Origin: Bombella favorum
GTDB lineage: Bacteria; Pseudomonadota; Alphaproteobacteria; Acetobacterales; Acetobacteraceae
Direction: 5' to 3'
DNA: 47,152 nt
NCBI RefSeq assembly: GCF_014048475.1
Contig: NZ_NWUS01000005.1
Coordinates: 1 to 47,152 of the forward strand
A program made the position numbers and the translations under genes. A model generated the notes under the pieces. It was not told the origin of the DNA and ran no database searches. It saw only the letters and a program-made list of their open reading frames with translations. This document shows positions 7,528 to 16,161 of this stretch, in pieces; position 1 is the first letter of the stretch, and every line of letters starts with the position of its first letter.

Positions 7528-8267
7528 GGGAGCAGCCTTTCATCTCTGGTAACAAGGATATGTGGTGCCGCCACCCCCTCTTCAGGCATCGAAGGGCCTG
7601 CAATTTCTGGGGATGGCTTGTGCTGGGGTAGGTGCAGGATCTCTCCCTCAAGGGATGCCCCTACTGGCAGGGTTTGTGTTGCCAGTAGGGCTGTTGTGCC
7701 ATTTTTGGCTAGTCCCCGTATGGTGGAAAGGAGATGGTCCCGTAATCCAGCGCAGAGAGTTAGGGCAGGCTCATCTACCAGAATGATGGAGGGTTGGGAG
7801 ATCAGAGCCCGGGCGCAGGCAGCGCGTAGTCTGGTAGTCTGGCTGAGTGTGGTGGGATAGGAACGGGCATGGCTCTCCAGTGCGAACCATTGAAGAATGG
7901 ATTGCGTTTCCCGTCGGATATCAGCCTTGCTGGCATGGTTCATCTCTAGCGGTAGGGCGATGTTGTCCGCTATCGTCAGACGGTCCATGAAGAGCGGCGC
8001 AGCCTCGATATACCCTATGCGTTGTTGGAGCAGTTTGTGGGCTCGACGGGTGATGCGAGGGCCTGCATCTTGGTTTAGAAGGGTCATGGCCCCACTTGCG
8101 ACAGGGCGGCGTAGGGCGATGGTTTCCAGCAAGGCAGTTTTGCCGGCTTCGGCTGGTCCCGTCACCCAAAGGATTTCTCCCCGTTCCAGCTGGAGGGAGA
8201 CAGTCTGTACCCCGCCGGGTACGAGAGACGTACCGGCAGGTAGAGGGAGCATCTCCAGAGTAATCAT
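7524..8267 (-). CDS. ftsE: FtsE-like ABC ATPase with degenerate catalytic motifs
   Basis: 247 residues. The Walker A loop is present (GPAEAGKTALL), as is a Walker B with catalytic Glu (IILVDEPA). The Q-loop region reads IGYIEAAPLF without the expected Gln, the ABC signature is LSQTTRLR instead of LSGGQ-like, and the H-loop reads LLATQTLP with no His. The protein should bind nucleotide but may hydrolyse it poorly or not at all. Pairing with ftsX by an ATGA overlap supports the name. FtsE normally drives FtsX to activate septal peptidoglycan hydrolysis; here it may act more as a scaffold. An unusual but intact paralog is the alternative. Confidence 0.75.
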   Translation of the reverse strand: MITLEMLPLPAGTSLVPGGVQTVSLQLERGEILWVTGPAEAGKTALLETIALRRPVASGAMTLLNQDAGPRITRRAHKLLQQRIGYIEAAPLFMDRLTIADNIALPLEMNHASKADIRRETQSILQWFALESHARSYPTTLSQTTRLRAACARALISQPSIILVDEPALTLCAGLRDHLLSTIRGLAKNGTTALLATQTLPVGASLEGEILHLPQHKPSPEIAGPSMPEEGVAAPHILVTRDERLLP

Positions 8268-8289
8268 GCAGGGCTCCGCATGGTCTTGG

Positions 8290-8724
8290 TCAGAGTCGCC
8301 GTGCCAGCCATGCTGCGGCTGTGGAGGAGGCTGCCGCTAGAGCCATGAGAAGCAGACCATCCTTGACCAAGCCGTGCGGCGTAAGCAGATGGCCAGCGAT
8401 CATGAGCTGGTCGGGGATGGTATGGGCGATATGGTTGACGATCTCATGCGTCTGCTGGTCTTCAGTCAGTGAGCCGAGATTGGCGGTGGCAACGGTAATA
8501 AGGTGCGGCAACAGGGACCAGCCCACCCCGAGGATGAGCAGAATGGGTGCGAAAAGCTCTGTCAGCTGGATGAGGAAGCTGAAAGCGAAATGGGCCAATG
8601 CCCACACAATGTTGAGCAGGACCCGCCCCACGATGAATCCGCCCTTCTGGTATGGTGTGGTGGCTGAAAGCAGGCGCTCACCCCGCATTGGGGAGGAATG
8701 GGAAGAAGAGGGCGATGTATCCAT
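8290..8724 (-). CDS. Unknown small inner-membrane protein upstream of ftsE
   Basis: 144 residues, not recognised. It has a polar, Ser-rich N-terminus (MDTSPSSSHSS) and two or three hydrophobic segments (NIVWALAHFAFSFLIQLTEL, FAPILLILGVGWSLLPHLIT, LLLMALAAASSTAAAWLA). It is the first gene of the minus-strand division/envelope cluster, 22 bp before ftsE, and probably co-transcribed with it. A long frame on the other strand covers the same bases but lacks any family signal. A link to FtsEX is inferred from position only. Confidence 0.55.
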   Translation of the reverse strand: MDTSPSSSHSSPMRGERLLSATTPYQKGGFIVGRVLLNIVWALAHFAFSFLIQLTELFAPILLILGVGWSLLPHLITVATANLGSLTEDQQTHEIVNHIAHTIPDQLMIAGHLLTPHGLVKDGLLLMALAAASSTAAAWLARRL

Positions 8725-8858
8725 GAATGTTTCAGGCCTTCCTGTAAGACAGCCGGGCTGGCAATGGCATATGTGAAGAAAGACGGAGAACAGTGGTGGA
8801 AGCCGAAGCCCCTCTGTCTTGTCTTCTTACTTCTGCACCTAGCTTCACGAGAGGCGTA

Positions 8859-10757
8859 ATGCAAATCTTACCCACGCGGGATGAAAAAGACGTTCATATT
8901 CTGCTGCTGGACCCAGCAGGCACAGCCCATAGCCGGGTGTATGGTCTGCTGCGTAGTGAGGGGATGGATGTTGTCTGTCGGCAGAGTGCCGAAACAATGC
9001 TGGAAGTGCTGGAAGCCTCCTGCCGGGATAATCAGGTGGATATGGTGATCTGCTGCACCCTTCAGAAAGGCATGAGTGCTGGCCAGTTTGTCCGCCGGGC
9101 TAAGGCGAATCCTGCTATGCAGGATGTTCCGGTACTGATGTTGACAGAAGACGTCTCCACACGGGTCGAGCTGGACTGTTTCGAGAGTGGTGCCGATGCT
9201 TATCTCTCCAGCTCTGCCCATTCTGACCTGTTGCTGCTGCGGATACGCACACTTCTGCATTTGGCAGATGAGAAACGGTATCTGCATCCCCAATGGCATA
9301 TGCGGCGGGCCAGAGTCGTGATTGTCCGTGCGCCAGAGGATGAGGTCCTGCTGGAGTTCTGGAATGATCCTAGGGTGTTGGATCGTGATAATCACGATGA
9401 AACAACAGAGGAAACCGGGCTGGGGGAACTGCTCTGGCGGGATGGTCATACCGTGACATCGGTTACACGCTCTAGTGATCTGTTGAGCGGCGGTTGGCTG
9501 ACAGGGCCGGATGGGCCGGACTGTATCGTGTTGGAGGATATGCAGGATAATGAGGTGGACTTGGCTTTTTGCCGCCAGCTGGACCAACGCCGCCGGGCTT
9601 TGCGGGAGCAGGGGGGAATCCCTTTCCGTATTCTAGGGATCGTACAGGCAGAACGTTTCCGTGGTGAATCCTGTGTGGCATTTCTGGAGGCAGGGCTGGA
9701 GGATCTCGTCCCCAGCGATATGACACCGATGGTGCTGGCACTACGGATACGAGCGATGGTACGGCGGCGGCGGGAGAATGAGACGTTCCATCAGCGTGAG
9801 ATGGAGCGGCAACAATCCGCTCTGGCATTGGAGGCCGCACAGGCACAGGCCTCTCTTGCGGATGCGTTGGCCCAAGCCAACCGCGACTTAGCCCAGACAA
9901 ATGAGGAGCTGGTGCAGATGCAGGCCAGACTCGTTCAAACGGCTAAAATGGCGTCTCTAGGGGAGCTGGTGGCGGGTATCGCTCATGAGATTAATAACCC
10001 ACTGGCCTTCACTCTGGGGCATGCCGATACGATCGAACGGTGCCTGCACTGGATGGAGGATAAAGTGCAGGATGAAGGAGACCAGAATCGCATCAGAAGG
10101 GCTGGAACCCGCCTTGCGGCCATGAAGACAGGGCTGGGGCGCATCCGGGACCTCGTCGTGCGTCTGCGCCGCTTTTCTCGGCTGGAGGAAGGGCAATGGA
10201 GCATGGTAGATGTGAGTGAGGCCATAGAGACGGGGCTGGCTCTTGTTCGGCACAGGCTAGGCGGAAGCATTGCTGTGGAATCCCGGTTGGACGCACCCCA
10301 GAAGCTGATTTGTCAGGAAACATTGTTTCATCAAGCGGTGATGAATCTCATTGCCAATGCGGCGGATGCATTAAACGAGGTACGCTTGGCTGGGGATGTG
10401 CGCCATGACGGACGGATACGAATTGCGACCCGTCTTTATGAGGATGTTTACGAAATTACGGTAAGCGACAATGGCCCGGGCATAGAGGAGGCGGTCCGAC
10501 CTCGGATTTTTGATCCTTTCTTTACGACGAAGGCACAGGGAGAGGGAACGGGGCTGGGGCTTTCCATAGTTCATGGCATCGTGCAGGCTCATTGTGGGAC
10601 GATTGATGTTACGGATGCTTACCCGGCAGGTGAGAAGACCGAACCAGGGCGAGGTGCACATTTCGTGATTCGCCTTCCCGTTCATGAAACGGCAGAAGGA
10701 TGGGCTGTGCGGGAGCCAAAACGGCGCAAGGCTATGGGAGGAAGTGAAACGGCATGA
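8859..10757 (+). CDS. Soluble histidine kinase with two degenerate receiver domains
   Basis: 632 residues from ATG 8859, preceded by GAGAGG. A GTG at 8793 would give a longer form. Residues about 10-125 have a receiver fold (HILLLDPAG, DMVICCTLQKGMSAG, GADAYLSSSAHSD) in which the phosphoacceptor Asp and conserved Lys are missing. Residues about 145-320 look like a second receiver-like domain (DCIVLEDMQ, AGLEDLVPSD), also without the Asp. A Gln/Ala-rich coiled coil follows, then a complete kinase core: H-box LVAGIAHEINNPLAF with His376, N-box NLIANAADAL, DNGPGI, FDPFFTT and GTGLGLSIVHG. No membrane segment is seen, so it is cytosolic. Its stop overlaps the next kinase by ATGA. Confidence 0.8.
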   Translation: MQILPTRDEKDVHILLLDPAGTAHSRVYGLLRSEGMDVVCRQSAETMLEVLEASCRDNQVDMVICCTLQKGMSAGQFVRRAKANPAMQDVPVLMLTEDVSTRVELDCFESGADAYLSSSAHSDLLLLRIRTLLHLADEKRYLHPQWHMRRARVVIVRAPEDEVLLEFWNDPRVLDRDNHDETTEETGLGELLWRDGHTVTSVTRSSDLLSGGWLTGPDGPDCIVLEDMQDNEVDLAFCRQLDQRRRALREQGGIPFRILGIVQAERFRGESCVAFLEAGLEDLVPSDMTPMVLALRIRAMVRRRRENETFHQREMERQQSALALEAAQAQASLADALAQANRDLAQTNEELVQMQARLVQTAKMASLGELVAGIAHEINNPLAFTLGHADTIERCLHWMEDKVQDEGDQNRIRRAGTRLAAMKTGLGRIRDLVVRLRRFSRLEEGQWSMVDVSEAIETGLALVRHRLGGSIAVESRLDAPQKLICQETLFHQAVMNLIANAADALNEVRLAGDVRHDGRIRIATRLYEDVYEITVSDNGPGIEEAVRPRIFDPFFTTKAQGEGTGLGLSIVHGIVQAHCGTIDVTDAYPAGEKTEPGRGAHFVIRLPVHETAEGWAVREPKRRKAMGGSETA

Positions 10758-12253
10758 CCGTGCCATATAGTATCGAGATGAGGCCTTGCGTTCTTTTGGT
10801 GGATGATGAGGAAGAGATCCTTATTGCCCTTGGCGATTTGCTGGAGGAAAGCTGCACGGTGCTGACAGCTACCGAGCCCCTCCGTGCTCTTGCTTTGCTG
10901 GAGGCACATCCGGAGATTTCTGTCATTATCTCCGACCAGCGTATGCCGGGTATGACGGGTGATCAGTTCCTTAGCCGTGCTAGCACTCGCTCGGATGCGC
11001 GGGCCATTCTGCTGACTGGTTATGCGGACCTTGATGCCGTGGTTGCGGCCCTGAATCATGGGAAGATTGTAGCTTATGTACATAAGCCGTGGGAGGCAGA
11101 CCATGTCCTTTGTCTTGTTCATGAAGCACACAGGACATGGCAAGCTCAACATGCCCTGAAGGTAGAACAGGCTTTGCTTCACGGCCTTATGGAAAGCCTG
11201 CCTTTTGGGTTGGTTTTTTCGGATGCGCAGGGCCACTGCATCCGCAGTAACCGGCATTATCAAGGAACATCCGAGAGTAGCCAGTATGCGGCTAGCCTAC
11301 AGCCGGTGATTGCCCGCTTGCGGGAAAAGGTCTGGCAGGAAGGGCAGGCAGAAGAGCTTTTGGAGGTCACGGCGGAGGATGGCCGGAGTACATGGCATGA
11401 GATTGTCCGTCTGGCTCTGAAATGGCCGGAAGGGGTGCCGCTGACGGAAGCCTGGCAGGTCAGCATGGACCGGGACGTGACCCGGCGGGTGATGATGGAG
11501 GATCGGCTAAACAGGGGGGAGCGGCTGGAGGCTCTGGGGCGTCTTGCCGGTGGTGTGGCGCATGACTTCAATAACCTGCTGACTATTCTGGGAAATTGCC
11601 TGGATGCTCTGGCAGAGCAGGTAAAGAACGAAGACCCCGCCTCTGCCGCCCAGAGGAAATGGCTTGCTCGGGCCTTGGAAACTGTAGAGCGGGGAGAGGC
11701 ACTGACCCGCCGGCTGCTTCAGTTTGGCCGTGCAGGGCGAAGTGGTGCAACGGTTCGACCGTTTGATATTGTCTCTTTTCTGAAGGAGCGGTCCGGTCTG
11801 TTCCAGCACAGTTTTTACGGGGCAACACCGGCCATTCGTTTTGTTCTGGACCTCGCTGAAGAGATATCTTCATCCGTTTTAACATGCCCGGAACAGCTTG
11901 AGATGGCCTTGCTCAATCTCTGCGTAAATGCTCGTGATGCGATGCCTGCTGGTGGCACGGTCACGCTTTCAGCGCGCCGGGTTTGTTATACCTTGCCCGC
12001 TGCACCATCGGAATGTGAGCAGGATCATGCGCTGGCTCTGGAGGTTCGGGATGAGGGCGAGGGGATGAGCGAGGAAGTCCAGCGGCATATTTTTGAGCCT
12101 TTCTTTACGACCAAACAGGCAGGGAAGGGCACGGGGTTGGGGTTGGCTGGTATTTATGGCTTCATTTTGGCCCATCATGGCGATGTGGCTGTGCAAAGCC
12201 AGCCCGGACAAGGAACAGTGATGCGTCTGTTGCTGCCGCTCCTGAAAACATGA
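10754..12253 (+). CDS. Hybrid histidine kinase: receiver - PAS-like - kinase
   Basis: 499 residues. The N-terminal receiver is intact, with LLVDDEEEIL, Asp61 in IISDQRMPGMTG, ILLTGY and the Lys of YVHKPW. A PAS-like region (LMESLPFGLVFSDAQGHCI) follows, then the kinase core with His270 in LAGGVAHDFNNLLT, NLCVNARDAM, DEGEGM, FEPFFTT and GTGLGLAGIYGF. No membrane segment is visible. It starts inside the stop codon of the preceding kinase, so the two are made together. The obvious hypothesis is that the first kinase, which lacks working receivers, phosphorylates Asp61 here. No output regulator with a DNA-binding domain is adjacent, so the final target is unknown. Confidence 0.82.
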   Translation: MTVPYSIEMRPCVLLVDDEEEILIALGDLLEESCTVLTATEPLRALALLEAHPEISVIISDQRMPGMTGDQFLSRASTRSDARAILLTGYADLDAVVAALNHGKIVAYVHKPWEADHVLCLVHEAHRTWQAQHALKVEQALLHGLMESLPFGLVFSDAQGHCIRSNRHYQGTSESSQYAASLQPVIARLREKVWQEGQAEELLEVTAEDGRSTWHEIVRLALKWPEGVPLTEAWQVSMDRDVTRRVMMEDRLNRGERLEALGRLAGGVAHDFNNLLTILGNCLDALAEQVKNEDPASAAQRKWLARALETVERGEALTRRLLQFGRAGRSGATVRPFDIVSFLKERSGLFQHSFYGATPAIRFVLDLAEEISSSVLTCPEQLEMALLNLCVNARDAMPAGGTVTLSARRVCYTLPAAPSECEQDHALALEVRDEGEGMSEEVQRHIFEPFFTTKQAGKGTGLGLAGIYGFILAHHGDVAVQSQPGQGTVMRLLLPLLKT

Positions 12254-12346
12254 CGGTATGACCTCCCGGAGGAGAATGGTTTCCATTTCATTTTGTCCGG
12301 GTATGATGTGCGGCATGAACGCTACGTGGAAGATAAGGGGGAAGCT

Positions 12347-12790
12347 ATGGCCGATAGGGAAGCCTGTTTTGTTCAGCCGCAAGAAGAGGATGCAGCACAG
12401 GCCATCACAGCCATTGGTGATGAGCTGACCTTGTTTGATGACTGGATGGAACGGTATCAGTACATCATTGAACTGGGGCGGAAACTTCCAGCATTTCCGC
12501 AGGAGTGGCAGGATGATGCCCACCGTGTGCCCGGGTGTCAGAGTCAAGTCTGGCTGGAGGTTGAAGAGAAGGAAGGCCGCCTGTTCTTCGCTGGAGCTTC
12601 CGATGCCGCCATTGTTCACGGGCTGGTAGCGTTGTTGCTGCGGGTTTATTCCGGTCGCACACGGGATGAAATTTTGGCGACTGAACCAGTTTTTCTGCAT
12701 GAGCTCGGGTTGGTAAAGGCACTTTCAGCCAACCGTGGTAATGGTGTGGAGGCTATGGCAAAGGCCATTCGGCAGCGGGCGGCTGCCTGA
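12347..12790 (+). CDS. sufE: SufE family cysteine-desulfurase sulfur acceptor
   Basis: 147 residues from the ATG at 12347 (AAGGGGG just upstream); an in-frame TTG at 12293 is less likely. The motif HRVPGCQSQVWL carries the conserved sulfur-accepting cysteine (Cys64). ASDAAIVHGLVALLLRVYSG and the C-terminal LGLVKALSANRGNG complete the SufE/CsdE pattern. SufE takes persulfide sulfur from the desulfurase SufS and passes it to the SufBCD scaffold for Fe-S cluster assembly in the cytosol. No other suf gene is in the window. A strong terminator lies 37 bp after the stop. Confidence 0.88.
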   Translation: MADREACFVQPQEEDAAQAITAIGDELTLFDDWMERYQYIIELGRKLPAFPQEWQDDAHRVPGCQSQVWLEVEEKEGRLFFAGASDAAIVHGLVALLLRVYSGRTRDEILATEPVFLHELGLVKALSANRGNGVEAMAKAIRQRAAA

Positions 12791-12827
12791 GAGCATCATT
12801 TATGGTGGTAGGCCGGATTATGGTCAC

Positions 12828-12868
12828 AAAAAAGGCCCTCTGGAGGGTAAACCAGAGGGCCTTTTTTT
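12828..12868 (+). terminator. Bidirectional intrinsic terminator after sufE
   Basis: A 16-bp perfect stem, AAAAAAGGCCCTCTGG pairing with CCAGAGGGCCTTTTTT around an 8-nt loop, with T-runs on both strands. It ends sufE on the plus strand and the small secreted-protein gene at 12891-13196 on the minus strand. Confidence 0.92.
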
Positions 12869-12890
12869 ATGCAGATGTCTGCAACGCGTT

Positions 12891-13196
12891 TTAGTGCGTG
12901 GCAGGTGCTGTGGCGTCCGTTGCAGGCATGTCGGACTTCATCGGGTTGGAGCTGTCCTTCACACTGTCGGCAGTAGCGGCGGCTTTGTCAGCAGGTTTTG
13001 CATCCTGTGTGCTGCACTTAGTGAATTTACCGCTTTTGTCGCGGCATGGCTTAGCCTTTGGCTTTTCACATTTCGTGAACTGCCCCTTCTCATTGCGGCA
13101 ATGGTGAGCCTTGCCGTGAGAGGTGGCAGCAAAGGCAACCTGACTGGTCAGGGCGCTGGCAATGAGGGCGAATGTGGCCATGCGACGGAACATCAT
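12891..13196 (-). CDS. Small secreted protein with two Cys-flanked repeats
   Basis: 101 residues from the ATG at 13196 (AAGGA 8 nt upstream); the longer frame to 13316 lacks a ribosome site and would hide the signal peptide. A signal peptide (MMFRRMATFALIASALTS, cleavage near VAFA-AT) precedes two 11-residue units, CRNEKGQFTKC and CRDKSGKFTKC, each with a Cys at both ends. The rest is Ala/Lys/Asp-rich and probably unstructured. In the oxidising periplasm each unit could form one disulfide loop. The family is not recognised and no function is claimed. It may be transcribed alone. Confidence 0.65.
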   Translation of the reverse strand: MMFRRMATFALIASALTSQVAFAATSHGKAHHCRNEKGQFTKCEKPKAKPCRDKSGKFTKCSTQDAKPADKAAATADSVKDSSNPMKSDMPATDATAPATH

Positions 13197-13359
13197 GGGA
13201 TTTTTCCTTCTGTCAAAACAAGGACGAATAGGCTGGCACCACTCTATACGGAAAATCTCAGAATAGGATAGTGAAGTCTGTGTTATTTTCCAGAAATAAT
13301 GGTCCATTATTACCATATATTATTAATCAGGGTTAACCAGCTGGAAACAGGCTCAGGAC

Positions 13360-13397
13360 AAAAAAGGGGGAGGCCCTGTTGGGCACTCCCCCTTTTA
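13360..13397 (-). terminator. Intrinsic terminator of the glucose dehydrogenase gene
   Basis: On the minus strand, AAAAGGGGGAG pairs with CTCCCCCTTTT around a short GC-rich loop and is followed by a run of six T. It begins about 26 bp after the gcd stop codon. Confidence 0.85.
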
Positions 13398-13422
13398 CTT
13401 TGCGATAAGCCTTTTTAGGCTA

Positions 13423-15870
13423 TCACTTTTTCTCGTCCTTCTCGGGCAGAGCATAGGCGATCAGGTAATCACCCATCTTGCTCATGAAGGAACCATGTCC
13501 CCCAGCATAGGTCACGATGTATTGGCGACCATTGATGCTGTAGGTCATGGGGGAGGACTGTGCCCCAGCGGGGAGGCGGTCCTGCCAGATGACCTTGCCT
13601 GTCGTGATGTCATAAGCACGGATATAATAATCCTGCGTAGACGTCAGGAACGCAACATTGCCAGCTGTGGCCAGCGGTCCACCAAGGCTTGGCACGCCGA
13701 TCTTGATGGGTGGCATCTGGATCGGCAGGATGGAGCCATGCAGGGAGTCCCGCAGGGTTCCGTTACGATGCCGCCAGATGACCTTGTTAGTCCGCAGGTC
13801 GACTCCAGCAACAGCACCCCACGGTGGCGTGCGGCACGGTAAGAAGAGACCGATCTTGGCAAACAGCGGGTCTAGGAACGGATGAAGGTTGATGGCGTAA
13901 GGGATGCCGTAATTCGGCTGGAGCCCTGTCTCGCCACCGCTTCCGCCCTTGCTGTTTGCATCCGGCCAACGGGGGTTGCCCGGCCCACGGGGGACCAGTG
14001 TGGAAACGAACGGAATGGAGATGGGGTTGGTAAAGGCCACTTCACGGCGAGGATCAACCGCAAGGCCACCCCATTCAAACATGCCGAGGTCCCCAGGGAA
14101 GACCAGCGTACCCTGTGTGGAAGGTGGCGTAAAAGGCCCCTCATAACGCAGGCTGTGGAAGTACACGCTGCACACCATCTGGTCGAGGATGGTAGCACCC
14201 CAGATATCCCGATCGGACAGCGGTGCATCCGGACGCATGGTCAGCTGGGAGTGAGGCTGTGTTGGGCTTGTATGGTCACCCGTAGCCGCACCACCTGGTA
14301 CCGGTACCTCCGGTGCTGGAACAATCGGCTTACCCGTGCGACGGTCCAGAACGAAGATATCACCACTCTTTGTCGGGATGTAGATGGCCGGTACTAGGCT
14401 GCCATCCTTCTGGGTGACGTCCACCAGATTAGGCTGGGCGGAAACGTCCATATCCCACAGGTCATGATGAACGGTCTGGTAGAACCAGACGAGCTTACCC
14501 GTATCGGCGTTTAGCGCAATGATACCCGGCGGATAACGCTCGGCATCCTTGTCGCGGTAGCCACCCCATTGGTCAGGCGTACCAACACCCATAGGGATGT
14601 ACACCATGTTCAGGTTCTTGTCGTAAGACGAGACAGACCAGGAGTTCGGAGAGTTGGGGTGAAAATGGGGATGCTCTTCGCTCGGCATCTCGTTCGGATC
14701 GGGATTTGCTGCGTCAAACACCCAGACAAGTTTGCCTGTGTAGACGTCATAGGCCCGTGTCGCCCCGGAAGGCTGATGAACGGAACCGTTATCCTTCACC
14801 GCACTATTAACGATGATCAGCTTGTCCGTAACGACCGGCGGTGATGTCGGCGCATACTCACCAACCGTTGTGTAAGGCTGATGGGAGAAGCGCAGGTCCA
14901 CCTGACCATTATCACCGAAGCCCTGACAGACTTTACCCGTCTGCGCATCAATCTCGACCATACGGCCATCATTGACCATGGCGATAATGCGCTTGGCGCA
15001 ATCCGTCGTGGTGACAGGCTGGCCGCTGCTATCCACAGCATTGGCGGGCATCGTGTGGGCACTGACGCCACGGCAGGTCAGATGCTGGAAGCCCGGATTA
15101 ACGTTAACCTTAGGGTCGAACACCCATTTCGTCTTCCCCGTCAGAGCATCAACGGCAAAGACCTTCTGATGCAGGGAGCAGAAATAGAGCGTGTTATCGA
15201 ACTCAAGCGGTGTGGCTTCGTTGGTGGCCTCACCTGGGTCGCGGGATGGGTCCGGCAGGTCGCCAGTCCGCAGTACCCAAGCAACCTTCAGCTTGTTGAC
15301 GTTCTGGCTATTGATCTGTGCCAGAGGGGACCAGTGGTTACCATCCTGCGTACGGGCGTAAGATGGCCAGTCATTATCCGGCACATTTTCCGGATTGGCC
15401 GGGCTGGCGTTTACCTGTTCTGCAGGCAGGGAACCGTTGATGTCATACGGGTCCATGAAAATGGAGATCACCAGTGCCAGAGCACTGAGGACAACACCAA
15501 CCCCCAGAGGGAGCGTAGCCAGCAGGTTTGCAGCGAGCGGACGGCGGATAAAGGGCAGCAGAAGCACAAAGCCAATGACGATGACCACATCCAGCCGAGG
15601 CACGAGGCCCCAGAGGTCTAGGCCTACGACGCAAAGAGCCCAGATGAGTGTGCCCAGAAGAACAACGGCATAGACGGCAAGACCGATCGGCTTCCGTTTA
15701 TGAACGAAAAACGCGCTAAGCAGCGTGCCCAGCCCGCTGATGAGATAATAGAAGGGACCGCCTTCGCTGATGGAATAGATACCACCGGCAACCAGCAGTA
15801 GGCCGACGATCGCCATAAGGATGGCAACCAGCGAGACCCAGATTCCCCCCGTACGGGAAGTGGAGGACAT
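13423..15870 (-). CDS. gcd: Membrane-bound PQQ-dependent glucose dehydrogenase (quinoprotein)
   Basis: 815 residues, close to the usual length of mGDH. Five hydrophobic segments fill residues 1-145. The periplasmic eight-bladed propeller then opens with NDWPSYARTQDGNHWSPLAQ, and tryptophan-docking type repeats follow (DALTGKTKWVFD, DVYTGKLVWVFD, NADTGKLVWFYQ, DITTGKVIWQDRL). The segment VGTPDQWGG probably holds the catalytic Asp region. The enzyme oxidises D-glucose to gluconolactone at the outer face of the inner membrane and feeds electrons to ubiquinone; it needs PQQ and calcium or magnesium. This step gives acetic acid bacteria their gluconic acid output. GAGG lies 7 nt before the ATG. 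It is transcribed alone, with its own terminator. Confidence 0.95.
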   Translation of the reverse strand: MSSTSRTGGIWVSLVAILMAIVGLLLVAGGIYSISEGGPFYYLISGLGTLLSAFFVHKRKPIGLAVYAVVLLGTLIWALCVVGLDLWGLVPRLDVVIVIGFVLLLPFIRRPLAANLLATLPLGVGVVLSALALVISIFMDPYDINGSLPAEQVNASPANPENVPDNDWPSYARTQDGNHWSPLAQINSQNVNKLKVAWVLRTGDLPDPSRDPGEATNEATPLEFDNTLYFCSLHQKVFAVDALTGKTKWVFDPKVNVNPGFQHLTCRGVSAHTMPANAVDSSGQPVTTTDCAKRIIAMVNDGRMVEIDAQTGKVCQGFGDNGQVDLRFSHQPYTTVGEYAPTSPPVVTDKLIIVNSAVKDNGSVHQPSGATRAYDVYTGKLVWVFDAANPDPNEMPSEEHPHFHPNSPNSWSVSSYDKNLNMVYIPMGVGTPDQWGGYRDKDAERYPPGIIALNADTGKLVWFYQTVHHDLWDMDVSAQPNLVDVTQKDGSLVPAIYIPTKSGDIFVLDRRTGKPIVPAPEVPVPGGAATGDHTSPTQPHSQLTMRPDAPLSDRDIWGATILDQMVCSVYFHSLRYEGPFTPPSTQGTLVFPGDLGMFEWGGLAVDPRREVAFTNPISIPFVSTLVPRGPGNPRWPDANSKGGSGGETGLQPNYGIPYAINLHPFLDPLFAKIGLFLPCRTPPWGAVAGVDLRTNKVIWRHRNGTLRDSLHGSILPIQMPPIKIGVPSLGGPLATAGNVAFLTSTQDYYIRAYDITTGKVIWQDRLPAGAQSSPMTYSINGRQYIVTYAGGHGSFMSKMGDYLIAYALPEKDEKK

Positions 15871-16118
15871 GGATAAGCCTCAGTGTTGTTAAACTCGATC
15901 ATTCACGTGGATAGTGCTTCCCTGGCAGGATTGTTCCGCCACGGATGATGATCTCCCGCTCTTAAAGCACAAGGAAGGGGCTATGGGTCAAGCATTTGCG
16001 AATAATAATTCGGACTAGGTCAGTGCCTCTAACATCATATTCACAGCCATGTGATAAATCCTTTCTGAAGGTTAATAGGATGCTGTGGAAAAAACATGCG
16101 GTCTGATGTGCTTTTTGC
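15871..16118. other. Intergenic region between gcd and the rpmI promoter
   Basis: About 250 bp with no convincing gene. A 67-codon minus-strand frame here has no ribosome site or family signal. The gcd promoter must lie here on the minus strand, but no pair of good hexamers stands out. No tRNA-like sequence is seen. Confidence 0.5.
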
Positions 16119-16147
16119 TTGAGGCCACACCCCGTTATCCCTATAAC
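16119..16147 (+). promoter_or_regulatory. Sigma-70-type promoter for rpmI-rplT
   Basis: TTGAGG at 16119-16124 and TATAAC at 16142-16147 are separated by exactly 17 nt. The predicted start near 16154 gives a leader of about 100 nt before rpmI. It is the best sigma-70 match in this gap. Confidence 0.6.
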
Positions 16148-16161
16148 CGCCCTTAGGTCGT

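Noticed and set aside
8321-8776. Plus-strand frame opposite the small membrane protein
   Set aside because: The minus-strand frame has sensible membrane segments and cluster position; the plus frame is an Arg/Ser/Met-rich shadow.
14881-15621. Plus-strand frame opposite glucose dehydrogenase
   Set aside because: Antisense shadow of gcd without recognisable protein features.
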